Positions 24,841 to 39,471 are shown, numbered from the stretch's first letter. The stretch: 64,000 bases of DNA from Portunus trituberculatus (GCF_017591435.1 NC_059301.1:14759754-14823753); one strand, 5' to 3'. Notes: a model not told the origin generated them from the letters alone. Translations and numbers: made by a program.

Positions 24841-26000
24841 CATCAGACAACGGAGTTCCTGCCAATGGGTCAGAGGCCTCCCACCCAACTGACAGCGACA
24901 CACAGCATGCAGGCAGTCAGATCCCCTCTCCTGCCTGGAAAACCCACATTCAGAGCTCCCCATCACCCCTATCCCCATCCTCTACTCCCACCACAACAAA
25001 TGACAGTTCCTCTGATAGTGGGATTTTTTCTCCCTCCAAAGTATCTCCATCTTACACTACCACTGAAGACAGTAAAGTATACAGACATGTTTCTCCCAAG
25101 GTCACCACTGTTAAAACAAAGCAGGAACATGTTGTCAACCCAGCTCTCAGTCAAAAGAGTGTTACCTCTCCTACTTGGAAAAATAGTCATGCACCAAAAT
25201 TTTTCTCTTCACATCCAACACCAACTGTAATCAAATCACAGGAATCAAATGGGCAGGATTTAAGTCAAGAATCTCCAAGAGTCATAAAGATTATGAGACA
25301 GGAGTCAACAAGCTCCCAAAACAGTCAGGAAGGAACTGAAGTACGTTATGAAGGAGGGCACATTCCTTCACGTGTGTTCCGACACCTGCAGACCGAATAT
25401 CCAGATTCATCAGCTGATAATCATATGGTGAAACCTCAAGAAAATTCTAACATACAGCCACCACATATTGAGGTTAAGGCAATTCCCTCAAGGGTTGTAA
25501 AGTCTCATCAGACCAGTGGTCTTGAATCTGATAAATCAAGCTCCTTTGGGGAACTTGACTATCACTGTAATGGAATGTCCTCAACAGCTGCACACAAAGA
25601 TACTGTACTGAAAGAACTCACTTCCCAGTTTGGGAGCATGGGTGTCAGGAAGAAGCCCAGAGCTGCACCAGGAAGAGTGTTCCGACACCTCCAAGATCAA
25701 TATGACACACCAGAGGACGACCACCAGCAGGAAGTCCCCCAACAACAAACAGAGGATGCACCCAGCTTTGGATATCGAGGATCAAAGCTGCCTTCACCAT
25801 CTTTTAAATTCCTGCAGAATCAGTATCACCAGCAAGACAGACCAGAGGAGACTTTCTGTGAGGGTGAACAAACTCACAATGCTCCAGAGTATGAGGAAGA
25901 GCCATTGCCTTACCAAGGGGCACGTCTTCCAGGCCGCACATTTAAGTCTCTTCAGGATAATATGGGTGCACATCCTTCAGTTTTCAAGCCAAGGAAGTGA
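24841..26000 (+). CDS. Zasp: Zasp-like terminal coding exon with five tandem S-R-x-F-x-x-L-Q type motifs
   Basis: Acceptor tttgtttctag, phase 1 in, stop TGA at 25998-26000; 385 residues. The first half is Ser/Thr/Pro-rich with a basophilic RQxS site (MRQES, about 25295). The second half carries GGHIPSRVFRHLQ (about 25355-25391), a degenerate IPSRVVKSHQ (about 25485), APGRVFRHLQ (about 25665), KLPSPSFKFLQ (about 25790) and RLPGRTFKSLQ (about 25925). Each lies in a spacer of roughly 35-60 residues. A potential donor (AA|GTGAGG) overlaps the stop codon, so some transcripts might splice past it. No LIM zinc fingers. Confidence 0.95.
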
Positions 26001-26286
26001 GGATAAATCACTTTTAAAGAAAATCTGTATTCAGATCTATTAACGTGAAGAGGTTGTCACAAAAATACCTATATAAACTATAGGTTGTACAATTCATGTT
26101 TGGTTCATTCTTCACTCAATAGAAACAAATTTATTAGGTAGCATTATACAAGCTTACCATAATAACTATATCATATGTAACATTTCAGTACTAGCTCTAG
26201 CATCAAAGTACATCATTAATATATTTAAATACATGCATATACATATATTTTATGATTCTGATTACTACATATAGCTTGTATGTATG

Positions 26287-26379
<93 letters not shown>

Positions 26380-26724
26380 GTCCATTAGTGGCATCTACTA
26401 GCCTTTACTATAGACTATTAAGTTGCTGAGATATACTCATCTCTCTCTCTTGTTTCAAGAACAATATCACCATCAGACTACTTTGAAAATTGCTCTTTGC
26501 AGAAACATGTGTTGATTGTGAATTGTGAATTGTGATATTAGTCCAGTATCTTCACACAGTACATTAGGATAATCTTGTTCATTGTTCCCCATAACCAAAA
26601 GATATTATATTTGTATCAATTTTGTATTAATTGTTCTTATTTTTATAATATGTTAGATATGAATTACAAAAAACTTTAGATAATTGATTTGGTTCCTCAG
26701 TATCACTGTTGTCAGCACACCCAG

Positions 26725-26855
<131 letters not shown>

Positions 26856-27720
26856 CCTCATTCCAAAAGTTTTATTTGACCCTCCATGATACTTTATGTT
26901 TTGTTTTGTTATGTTTTTGTGTTGGTAAGGTAGAGGATAAGGATATTGAATGTGTTCTTCAGTGTTTATGCATTTGATATAACTACTTATGGTTATTTTA
27001 TAAAAACTGTGTTGCTCATATTGTCGGCAGTTACTGGATTATTAGCTCTTGGGGTAGATGGTGCATGCAGATTATCAAGTACTATCCAGTGTTGCATTAA
27101 GCATACCATTATATACACATAATAGCTCCATCACACCCATGTAGTGGAATCAAGATACTGTAACAAGCAATACATAAACTTTGAAGGATACCAAAAAAAA
27201 CATCAACACGTTAAAATCTGAGGATGTAGCTCATAGATTAGTGGCATAGTTAGTCACCTGTGTCTGTGCTGCAGTTTTTGAGGCCTGTGAAAAATGTTTT
27301 GCTTTTATAGCCATGTTGAAAGTCATGCAGTATGTAGCACATGCATCATTTCCTTGTGTGACATGACTCTGGATTTGCCATTCTTTATTCATAGATAGAA
27401 AGAGTAAAGCACCTTTTCATTTGTATTGTTTGTCTTCATGCAAAAATAGGAAAACAGTTTTATTTGGATATCTTTTTTGTTTCTGTGATTAGTTTTTCAT
27501 ATTTAAAAAACTGTCAATGTATGTACAAAATTATCCTCGTCATGAGGACACTGCAAAACCCTTGATCCCTGTAGCCCCAGCACAACCTCTCCTGCTCCTA
27601 CCACACCCATCCTTCGCTGATTCATCCTAGTGTTGTCTTCCCATTTGGCTTGCTTGTGGTGTTGAGGATGTTGCTTTGGTAAGTATATCGGTAATATAGA
27701 CAAGTATAATTTTTGGTGTT

Positions 27721-27726
27721 AATAAA
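27721..27726 (+). promoter_or_regulatory. Candidate polyadenylation signal AATAAA
   Basis: Canonical hexamer about 1.7 kb after the stop at 26000, followed by T/G-containing sequence. Likely end of the long Zasp-like isoform; sequence-only evidence. Confidence 0.4.
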
Positions 27727-27914
27727 ATCAGCATGCTTTTGGGTGCACAGTGACCTTTGTTGGGACATGATATTGCAACTACTTGCAATATTGTAGTAGC
27801 TGCATGCTTAGTAAATGTGAATGGGTTATGTTTATTTTTTTGTAATTATGTAACTTTATATTATGAACAGCATTTAATTGAAGCTATGATTAATTTTCTT
27901 CTTTTTTCTTGCAG

Positions 27915-27943
27915 TTGCAGGTCCAGGCCAGAGTGACTTGTAA
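27915..27943 (+). CDS. Zasp: Possible alternative terminal exon (VAGPGQSDL stop)
   Basis: Excellent polypyrimidine tract (cttcttttttcttgcag). Phase-1 entry gives VAGPGQSDL then TAA. A second acceptor six bases later (ttgcag repeated) stays in frame and gives GPGQSDL. Any of the phase-1 cassette exons could splice to it, skipping the exon at 24841. The tiny coding content limits confidence. Confidence 0.45.
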
Positions 27944-28992
27944 AAAAAGCTTTCAACAGGAAAAGTCATGCACGAAACAAGCAACTACAATGGTTTTCCT
28001 GCAGATAGGGATAGCTCTGTGCTTCATGTAGACAGAGTATGAAGGTAGTGATTATATTTGTGACTTGCAATGATGAAATTTCACCTAGGGATGAGAAGGA
28101 AGGTGAAGATAAGCATCAAGTCTTGTTTGTGCCTTTTCAGATTTACAAAGTGCATGTAAATACATGCAGTAAAAGAATGATATTGTTCTTTCAATGTCTT
28201 ATTTTTGATAACTTGCACCTTGTGATTACTTTGTATCACAACAGTGTTAAGGTGTGTTGCATATTGTGAAGACAGACAGGTAATGGCTGAAGAAAAAAAA
28301 ATTTTCCCCATACGTAACAAAGGTGTCAGTCTGGTGAAGGGGGAAGACTGAGGCTCATGATGTTTCACACTGGGGTTGTGATTTTGCAGTGTTCTATATA
28401 CTCCCTCATCTCTGCTCTTTTTCATGCTCTTTACTCAAATTTAACATGATTCCATCATTCATTAATTGTTTATAGAGAATAGAAATTCAGTTTAAAGTAC
28501 TAATTTTTGAGTTCAGGACACATCCTTTGAATAAAGTCTAGTGGTGGTGTCTGCTGAGTGAGCCTAATGCCTTCATTTTGATAGCATTTTGTAGTTCCTG
28601 CTCATGTGATTAATCTTAATGTTCATTTGCATCATTCTTGATGTAGCTCTTATGCAATCAATAACATGGGAAAGCTGAATTTTTCACATAGCTTATATTT
28701 TTCTTGACTGGTAATGAAATACTGAGAATATTTGAATGTGATATCTTGATGTGCTGTGGATGTCCTAGTGTGTCATTGCGTAATACTGTAATATGGTACG
28801 TACCAGTTCTGCACCATTGCAACAATGGTTTTAGTTCATTGTGAAGGTCTCCTTTCCTATTCAATTGTATGAATGTTTGTGCTGCTTTTAACTGATACTG
28901 GAGTGTTTGTAGGCTTTGCAGGGATAATTAATGTCATTATAGACTAGGCATCAATTCTGGTTTACATGTAATTCTGTTTTGTATCTGGAATG

Positions 28993-28998
28993 AATAAA
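28993..28998 (+). promoter_or_regulatory. Candidate polyadenylation signal AATAAA
   Basis: AATAAA followed by a T/G-rich stretch (actttgttctgatg). It would end transcripts carrying the exon at 27915. Another AATAAA lies at 28530-28535. Confidence 0.4.
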
Positions 28999-29090
28999 TA
29001 GCTGTAACTTTGTTCTGATGTATTTCAAATGTTGATAAACCTTTCTTTTTAAAGGGAGAGGAGGACGATCAAGGGATACAAGAAAATTAT

Positions 29091-29293
<203 letters not shown>

Positions 29294-29332
29294 TAGATAT
29301 AGAAATACATTGGTAGATTTATATATAATTAC

Positions 29333-29338
29333 TTTATT
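29333..29338 (-). promoter_or_regulatory. Candidate polyadenylation signal (AATAAA on minus strand)
   Basis: TTTATT on the plus strand, 635 bases downstream of the channel gene's stop codon. It would define a 3' UTR containing the 20-bp minisatellite. Confidence 0.35.
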
Positions 29339-29586
29339 GGTTGTTTCTAGAAGAAAGATTAAGGGTGGAACTACATGTGTGTTGTGGAGACGTCATGATA
29401 ATCCTTATTGATTTGAAATGTTAGTGACAATCAGGAAAAAAAAAAAACCCGAGAAGAGTTTCTGAAACATTATAAATATTGGGAATTGATGCTGAAGCAG
29501 CCAAACAGTCGGCTGTCACTGCGTTTGCCAGGCCAATCACTAGACGGTGAGTAGCGATTCCCGGCGTGAAGGAGTTTTGTTGAGAC

Positions 29587-29807
29587 ACAGTCTGAAGGAA
29601 GCATAGTCAGTCTGAAGAGAATAGAAACAGTCTGAAGGGAGTAGAGACAGTCTGAAGGGAGCAGAGACAGTTAGAAGTGAATAGAGACAGTCAGAAGTGA
29701 ATAGAGACAGTCTGAAGGGAGTAGAGACAGTCTGAAGGTAGAAGAAAATCTGAAGGGAGCAGAGACAGTCTGAAAGGAGTAGAGAGTCTGAAGTGAATAG
29801 AGCTACT
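29587..29807. repeat. 20-bp minisatellite, about 11 units, in probable 3' UTR of the channel gene
   Basis: Unit close to CAGTCTGAAGGGAGTAGAGA, tandem with point differences and a few shortened units. On the transcribed strand each unit is pyrimidine-rich (CTCCCTTCAGACTG core). Confidence 0.9.
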
Positions 29808-29972
29808 TTAATGGAGGTCTTACTCTCTTATGGGTTATGAAATTTGCCTGACTGCATTTTGGCTGAAATGCCTGAACCATCTATTGCGCTCACGAAGTGC
29901 TTGTTAGGAAGAGAGAAAGAGAGACTGTAAAAAAAGATTATAAGTATCACTGAAACAGCAATGCACGGTTGA

Positions 29973-30278
29973 CTAATAGGAGAAAATGTAGCCCCAGTAG
30001 CCGATATTGAATATGAAGAAAACAAGAGGCGTCGTGATTTTGGTGAAAAGGACGAGGTTTGGAACTGTGATCTTGGGTTTGTGCATCGACTTTATCATTG
30101 GCGGCTCTCTGGGGCGGACCTGCCACACCTTGGTGATGGGGGTTGATGGATCATCCCCATATGCCACGCTGTCGACGATGGCGTGGTAGATGATGACGAG
30201 AAAAGTAATACCGATGCAGAATATGAGCCAAATATCCACCATTTTGAAGTAAGACGTCTTAGGAAGTGACGCAGATAC
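29973..30278 (-). CDS. Channel exon 10: M2-M3 loop, M3, cytoplasmic loop, M4, stop
   Basis: Acceptor catattccag (minus), phase 0, stop TAG at 29973-29975. It encodes VSASLPKTSYFKMVDIW (typical M2-M3 loop and start of M3), hydrophobic M3, about 42 polar residues, then M4 ending NIGYWGYIFSY. The M3-M4 loop is short for an animal Cys-loop receptor, leaving little room for cytoplasmic regulation. Confidence 0.93.
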   Translation of the reverse strand, partial: VSASLPKTSYFKMVDIWLIFCIGITFLVIIYHAIVDSVAYGDDPSTPITKVWQVRPREPPMIKSMHKPKITVPNLVLFTKITTPLVFFIFNIGYWGYIFSY

Positions 30279-30385
30279 CTGGAATATGAGACGGTGAGTT
30301 TGCATGTGTGAATAATTTCTTAGTATTGGAAACACATCATGGTAACTGTTACAAGCGTGGCGGCGATCGAGCGGCGTGACAACAC

Positions 30386-30613
30386 CTGTGAAAAGAGTGT
30401 GGCGATGACCAGCTGCACCGTGAGGGCGGACATCATGCGCACGTCAAAGATGGCTGTCCTGAAGAAGAGGGTGGTGTAACTGACGACGAGGAGGACGAGG
30501 GTGGGTGTGTAAATGGTGAGGATAGCGTACCCGTAACGGCGTGTAAGGGGAACCAACACGCGTGCTTCGCTGAACTGCCCGCTGTTATCGTGCACCAGAT
30601 TTACTTCTCCTAC
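30386..30613 (-). CDS. Channel exon 9: end of ligand-binding domain, M1, M2
   Basis: Acceptor tcctctatacag, donor CAG|GTGTTG; phase 0 at both ends, 76 codons. It encodes VGEVNLVHDNSGQF, pre-M1 VPLTRRYGYA, then M1 and M2 (IFDVRMMSALTVQLVIATLF). The intracellular end of M2 reads FDVR: neither the PAR signature of most anion channels nor the glutamate of cation channels. No vicinal cysteine pair is present in the loop C region. Confidence 0.93.
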
Positions 30614-31011
30614 CTGTATAGAGGACACACACACACACACGACTAAGGGAATATAAAAAGTATGTAGAGATTGTCAAATGAAATTGTCTTTTTATATAAG
30701 AACAAACTCTGTCCAAGGGGCAAAAAAGACAAAAAAAAAAGTCCTAAAGAAGTCAGCCCTTAAAGAATAGAGCCAAAAGATTATTTAGCATTAGATAAGC
30801 GTATGGAAACCTTCCTTCTGTAGAGATCGCAAGAATTCACACTATTAGTAAGAGTTAAAAGGCTGAGCAGCTGACTGAATCACTGAACCAAGGGGGAATC
30901 AAAACAGGATGAACTACAACAACGAAAAATACAAAGAAAATCCCAACATGGAAAAAAAACAGACAATGCTAAACTAGAAACATAATTATCATCAACAGCA
31001 GCAGCACTGAC

Positions 31012-31226
31012 CTCGTACTCAATGAGGAACGGGTTGGAGAGGTACTGGACGCTGGAGTGGTCAGGATCGAATGTGAGAAACGACTTGAGCTCCGAGGTGA
31101 TCCTGAGATGCATTTCACACTGCTGGGCGTCGAACGGATACAGGCGGAGATCAAAGTTACATTTGTACACTGTGCCGTATTTTCTCCGAATGGTAAGAGT
31201 GTTGTCCTGACCACTATACACCTCCA
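31012..31226 (-). CDS. Channel exon 8: Cys-loop of the ligand-binding domain
   Basis: Acceptor tgtgtctgcag, donor GAG|GTCAGT; phase 1 in, phase 0 out. It contains KCNFDLRLYPFDAQQC, the diagnostic 15-residue disulfide loop with YPFD in place of FPFD, and downstream beta strands ending NPFLIEYE. Confidence 0.95.
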
Positions 31227-31350
31227 CTGCAGACACACGGGACAGATGAGACAGAACACTAGTGCCAGAAATGTGTGTGTGTGTGTGTGTGTGTGTGTCG
31301 GATGAAGTTGGTATCTTTAGCTAAGATTATTGTCACGAATTTTTCTCCCC

Positions 31351-31419
<69 letters not shown>

Positions 31420-31516
31420 CTTCATCTTTATTTGTATTAGTGATTTTTCCTCTTCCTATAGCTTCACCACCACCTCCACCTCCTCCTTTACAGCAATAAC
31501 AATAACAGCAACAGCA

Positions 31517-31551
<35 letters not shown>

Positions 31552-32361
31552 TACTTGTTCTTGTTCTCCCTCTTTCTCAACCCTCACTCATTATCCGTCC
31601 TCGTCGTCCTTCATATTTTCTTTTCTTACTTTCCTTCTTACTTCCTCCCTCATGGCCATAATTTTACATAGATTATGTCCTAATTGTTGTGAAAGGAAAA
31701 TTGATAACCTGGAACAACAAAAATCATGTAAGATCCTTTATTTTCCCCCGAAGTAATTATTTGCTATTAGTGAGGTATATGTACGCCGGCTTGTATACTC
31801 TTCAGACTTGTTAAGATGTCAAGTAATTCACGTTTCCCCCTAATTTACTTACCATTTTATCGCCTGTCATTAATAAATGTGATTAATCGGATGTAATCGT
31901 GTAAAAATAGAGGCCAAGAAATATAATAAGATCTGTCAATCATTCTACCCGTTTGGAAATACGTTTGCATATCGCCGCAAAGCCAGAAGCTGCAGTGTTT
32001 ATGACACTTATGGAAAAAGAGTCTTTGTTTATGCAAATAAATAGGTAACAAGGGAAACAATGATACAAAAAAGGCCGTATTCACTAACTTCTTAATCATG
32101 TGGGGGTCCTGACTTTAGCATTTTGGTGTGAACGACATGAAGTATAGCAGAGATGAGACTATCACAGGCTGGTGATAATTTATGTTCACCTCACTCCTGA
32201 AGCCGCAGAGAAAGCTCTGGCCGCATTTTCAGTCTTTATTGTCTAAATTGTGCTTGGCCAGACCTATCAGCTGCGTTTTTTCGTCTTTAAATACTGAAGG
32301 GAAGGCTGACATAGTGGATGTGACAGATGTTTCTTGGAAGGTGACCGTGGCGAAACCTTAC
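31227..32361 (-). other. Intron between channel exons 7 and 8
   Basis: Contains (TG)n at 31270-31297, (CT)n at 31355-31415 and a short (CTA)n near 31519-31545. The rest is unique sequence with no exon recognised. Confidence 0.6.
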
Positions 32362-32713
32362 CTTCGGCTGGGGCGGCGGGGTCAATGTAGAACTTGTGGC
32401 GGCGACGGTCAATGAACATGACCACGTCCTCGTCGATGCGGGTGCGGTGGATGTTGTCTGTGTTGATGAAGTTGACCTGTGGTATCCAGAGTCGTCGCAC
32501 TGCCTCCATGTCCAGCTTATTGAGGCTGTTATTTGCCTTCAAGTTGAGGTAGCTGAGTCGGTTATCAATCCAAGTCATCGCGATCTCGTAGGCGACTTCC
32601 ATTGTCATCTCCAGGGTCTTGACAGCAATAGTCTCCATGATGACGTCGAGGGTGATGGGCAGACTGAGGTCCTCGTCTCCACTCAGGCGAGGGGGCAGGT
32701 GAGACTGGTAGTC
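32362..32713 (-). CDS. Channel exon 7: start of ligand-binding domain
   Basis: Acceptor tttaatag, donor GAAG|GTAAGG; phase 0 in, phase 1 out. It encodes DYQSHLPPRLSGDEDLSLP, then a channel N-terminus with TLEMTMEVAYEIAMTWIDNRL and LWIPQVNFINTDN, which corresponds to the conserved W-x-P-x-x-x-F-x-N region of Cys-loop receptors. Confidence 0.93.
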
Positions 32714-32797
32714 CTATTAAATTATTGCATTAGGTCCAGACTGCTTTCAGTGGCCACACGTGCATGTACTAAGTGTTTCGTTGTGTCAGTGTCTTAC

Positions 32798-33730
32798 CTG
32801 TGGGAAGAAGATACGCTTGCAGTCATATTCGTCGCTGTTGTCGCGGCAGTCGTACTTGAGGTCACACCGGTGGTGGATGGGGATGCAGGTGGCGTCGTTG
32901 CAGGTAAAGTGACCGCTGGGGCAAGGGGAGAGAGTCAGCTGACGTCTACCTTCCTTCTGATCACACACAGGTACCTGCAGACGCCACCATCGGAGTCCCA
33001 TGGGGAAGTAAGGGACCGCCTCTTCCATGTATGCCATGGTGACATTGTTTACCACGTCCACCCACATCCACATTTCGTCTTCCAATCGGATGTGGTACTT
33101 CCCATAACCGATAAATATCACTTGACCGATGACACGCTGGTAAGCAACAAAATAAACGTTTCGCAATTCTTGCTCACAAATGCCGTATAATGAAAATCTC
33201 TGTTGTTTTTTGAAGGTGCAAACGGCACAACGTATTTGCATCTCACAACTAATGTCTGCGACTCCATAGCGGCTGAGTGCTGCACAGTTCTCGTAGCGCA
33301 GACCGTTTGGTTCATAGGGCGCCCAAAAGATATTTGTTACAAGGCTACCGTTGTTCATTCGCCAAACATCTTCCTCCGTTATGTCTGTCAGAGCTGTCCA
33401 GAAATTAAAGTGACAGTTGTCATGGTCGGGATGTGTGGCGGCTGACACGTTCTGAAGCCTCTGGATGTCTGTGATCGAGGTAGCCCAAGGTAGCTCTGTT
33501 CCCAGCGCTTCGCATATGTAGTGGGCCGTCACCACAGGCAGCGAGGGGAACCAGAAATATGACGTGCCCAGTTTTTGTTGGCAGAACTCTTCCAGGGAGA
33601 GGTTGTAAGGGGTGACAACCTTTAGACTCCAGCCGGCTTCCCAGGAGATGTAGCTGCCCTGAGGGTCAGTCTTGCAGCGCGCAAAGTCCAGGATCTCGAC
33701 GTCGCTCAGCACTCTGTCCCACACGTTTAT
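32798..33730 (-). CDS. Channel exon 6: end of pentraxin, C-type lectin-like domain, LDLa
   Basis: Acceptor cctctctggccag, donor CAG|GTAAGA; phase 0 at both ends, 311 codons, residues 195-505. It begins INVWDRVLSDVEI (the last pentraxin strand). A lectin-like fold follows with FWTALTD, WAPYEPNGLRYENC and VADISC. A roughly 77-residue segment with no family I recognise (VYFVAYQRVIGQVIF to FPMGLRWWRL) comes next, then LDLa CNDATCIPIHHRCDLKYDC with the acidic calcium-cage residues DNSDE. N-glycosylation sequons NLS, NVS, NGS and NVT are visible. Confidence 0.95.
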
Positions 33731-34005
33731 CTGGCCAGAGAGGAATGTGGTTAATCCCTTGCTCATGTCATTTGGAAGTTTTCAGCTCTTAAAGCAATAA
33801 ATATCTAAAAAAAAAAATCACACCACAATCACTGAATGAAATGTTAACACACGTCCTGCTCACACGTCCTGCAGTGCGTGACACAACACTGAAATGAGAT
33901 TACAAAGTGTGCCATACTATTGCTCGTTTTCAATTCAGCTACCAAACTAGTGTGATAACATTTTCTTCATGACTGCAAGCGCTTACAATCGCTCAAACGT
34001 CTAAC

Positions 34006-34180
34006 CTGGCTAAGGTCTCCACTGAAGCTGTTCCGAGCCTCAAAATTTTGGCCGAGCCTCGCCCAGTTGCCATACACGGGACTCAACAACACGAAGTCCT
34101 GCACGTTATTCAGTTCTCCATCCAGGAAGGTGCTTATCAGTTTTTTGTTGTGGTTGTAGGTGAAGCATAGATGGTGCCAC
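34006..34180 (-). CDS. Channel exon 5: central pentraxin domain
   Basis: Acceptor atttctcccag, donor CAG|GTTAGA; phase 2 in, phase 0 out. It encodes WHHLCFTYNHNKKLISTFLD and later LGQNFEARNSFSGDLSQ, corresponding to the pentraxin WHH/I-C strand, the DG turn and the LGQ...GD strand. Joining to exon 6 restores SGDLSQINVWDRVLS. Confidence 0.93.
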
Positions 34181-37155
<2,975 letters not shown>

Positions 37156-37237
37156 CTAAATGCCCACAGTTCCTTCTTCAAGAGTTGGTAGTTCCAGGCG
37201 TTGTTCATGACGAACCTGACACGCTCTACCAGCACCT
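37156..37237 (-). CDS. Channel exon 4: pentraxin N-terminal half
   Basis: Acceptor ccggacctcag, donor TTTAG|GTGAGT; phase 1 in, phase 2 out. It encodes EVLVERVRFVMNNAWNYQLL, then KKELWAF, and junctions restore Gly-Glu upstream and Arg-Trp-His-His downstream. It is short, but phase and domain continuity on both sides are exact. The acceptor tract includes a CCCTG pentamer repeat. Confidence 0.82.
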
Positions 37238-37519
37238 CTGAGGTCCGGCCGGTAGGACAGGGTAGGGCAGGGCAGGGCAGAGCAGGGCAGGGTAGGACGG
37301 GAGGACACACCACACGTCCACCACCACCACAAGCAAACATCAAAACAAAACAAAAAACAAAAAGGATGAAAATAGGAAATATTGGTGAATCATTAATTTT
37401 GCTCTTGTACAATACAGTGACATCCTATACTTACATTCACACCTCGCTGAAAAAACCCTCCTGTGTGAAGGCGTAACCACTTAATAACCCACCCATCCAT
37501 CAACTAAAATAGGAGCACA

Positions 37520-37575
<56 letters not shown>

Positions 37576-37997
37576 ACGTGATTTTATTGATGAATTTTCA
37601 AAGTGCAGTCGTTACATTGACAAAAGGTACATAGGTCACGTGATCGAAACATCTACCCATATGTAAACGCACAGAAAAAAGGGCCTCTTACAAACCCCGT
37701 GAAGAAAAGCGTGAAAAGATTAAGATTATATTGACTAAGTAATGTTTTGCTTTCCAAATTGGCATTCTTGTGTGTACTGCATTTACGCATGACGGAAAAC
37801 CCACCTACCCTGAAGCTGTCATTCACTCATTCTGACAGTATGTTGTTCGTGCATGACCAAACAACATACAGACACAATCTTTTCCTTTCATGTTAGAAGC
37901 CAAAGATTTCTCACGAACAGTTCTTATTGGAGTAAAGATTGATTTTCAAGATATTTACAGAGGTAATATCTTTCTCATTGGTCCTGTACGTATACGG

Positions 37998-38190
37998 TTA
38001 ACCCCCATCAGTACCATGACGCGTTTTCATATTCATTCTACTTACTTCAGAAACTTATGTGGCAATTTAAATAGTGAAGATTGTGGCCATTAATCTTCTG
38101 ACTTCCATAGATCCTTCCTAATGCCAATAAAATAGTCTAATCGTACACAAATCTCAAGGTAAAAATGCGTCCCAGTATTTAAGAGGTTAA
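37998..38190 (-). mobile_element. TTAA-flanked MITE, copy 2 (inverted), in channel gene intron
   Basis: Reverse orientation: TTAACCCCCATCAGTACCATG at the left and TTTAAGAGGTTAA at the right. Internal blocks match the other copies in reverse complement. 193 bp. Confidence 0.7.
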
Positions 38191-38642
38191 TTACTCCCAG
38201 ATGGAAGTCCTTCAAAACTGGAAACTCACATCTCTGCATCTCTGCATTTTGTTACATGGCGCTTGTCCTTACTCCTATCTGCTCCCACACACACAGGCAG
38301 AACAACATAACAACACTCCCACCCTTTCCATTGTCATCATGTAATACATAGTTGAAAGGAACAAATCAGCTTCACTACTTATTATGATACTTGGCGGGAC
38401 TCAGCGGCACAGAGGCATCATGGTGTTTTGTGATGCGGCTTTGTGGTAATAGATTTCAAGACATTTGTCCTTGTCTTTCGGCTAATTCTTTCCAATTCTT
38501 TCAGGGAACTTGCATTTGAAGTGGGTCTGTTTTTTGTTACCCTTGCTTAGTTTATCTCTTGCATAAAAAAAAAAAATAGTAATAAGCGCCAGACAGAGTT
38601 AAATGTCATTCATACAGCTTTGTGACTCGTCTCTGATCGGTG

Positions 38643-38888
<246 letters not shown>

Positions 38889-39427
38889 AAAAATAGTAAG
38901 TACAATGACACGTTTCGGTATAATCCGCAAATAGGGCAACAATACATAAGCATAAATATTACATCGCATGGCACCTTAACAGCCCAAGCCGAGCCATCGC
39001 CGAGATATAACCTAGATAGCCGATGATTATGGGCCGAACCTCTCACCCCCTTTCCTCCTTGCTCCCCAGACTCTCTTCCCTACCATCCCACCCTATCCCC
39101 GCCTCCTCCTCACACGCCTTACCTCCTCTTAAAGTCGGAACTACCTATGAAAATTGTGACTTACGTAAATAAATGACATGCCATCGACTTGTTGCTTGCC
39201 GTGTGAGCGTTTGTCATAAGATTCTATAGTCCGACCATGTGCTGATTTCCGTGTAAACTTTTAGAAGAAAAATTTGCAGTTCTCCTGACAGCCATGGGTG
39301 GAGGGTGAGGAGAGCAATGGTAGGAATGTTGTAAATGGTCTGGTGGTGAGTGGTTTCTGGTGAGCGGAGTGAAATGGGACATCAAGATATCATATTATGT
39401 TCTCTATTGGGCATTTTTCATTGGGTG

Positions 39428-39471
<44 letters not shown>

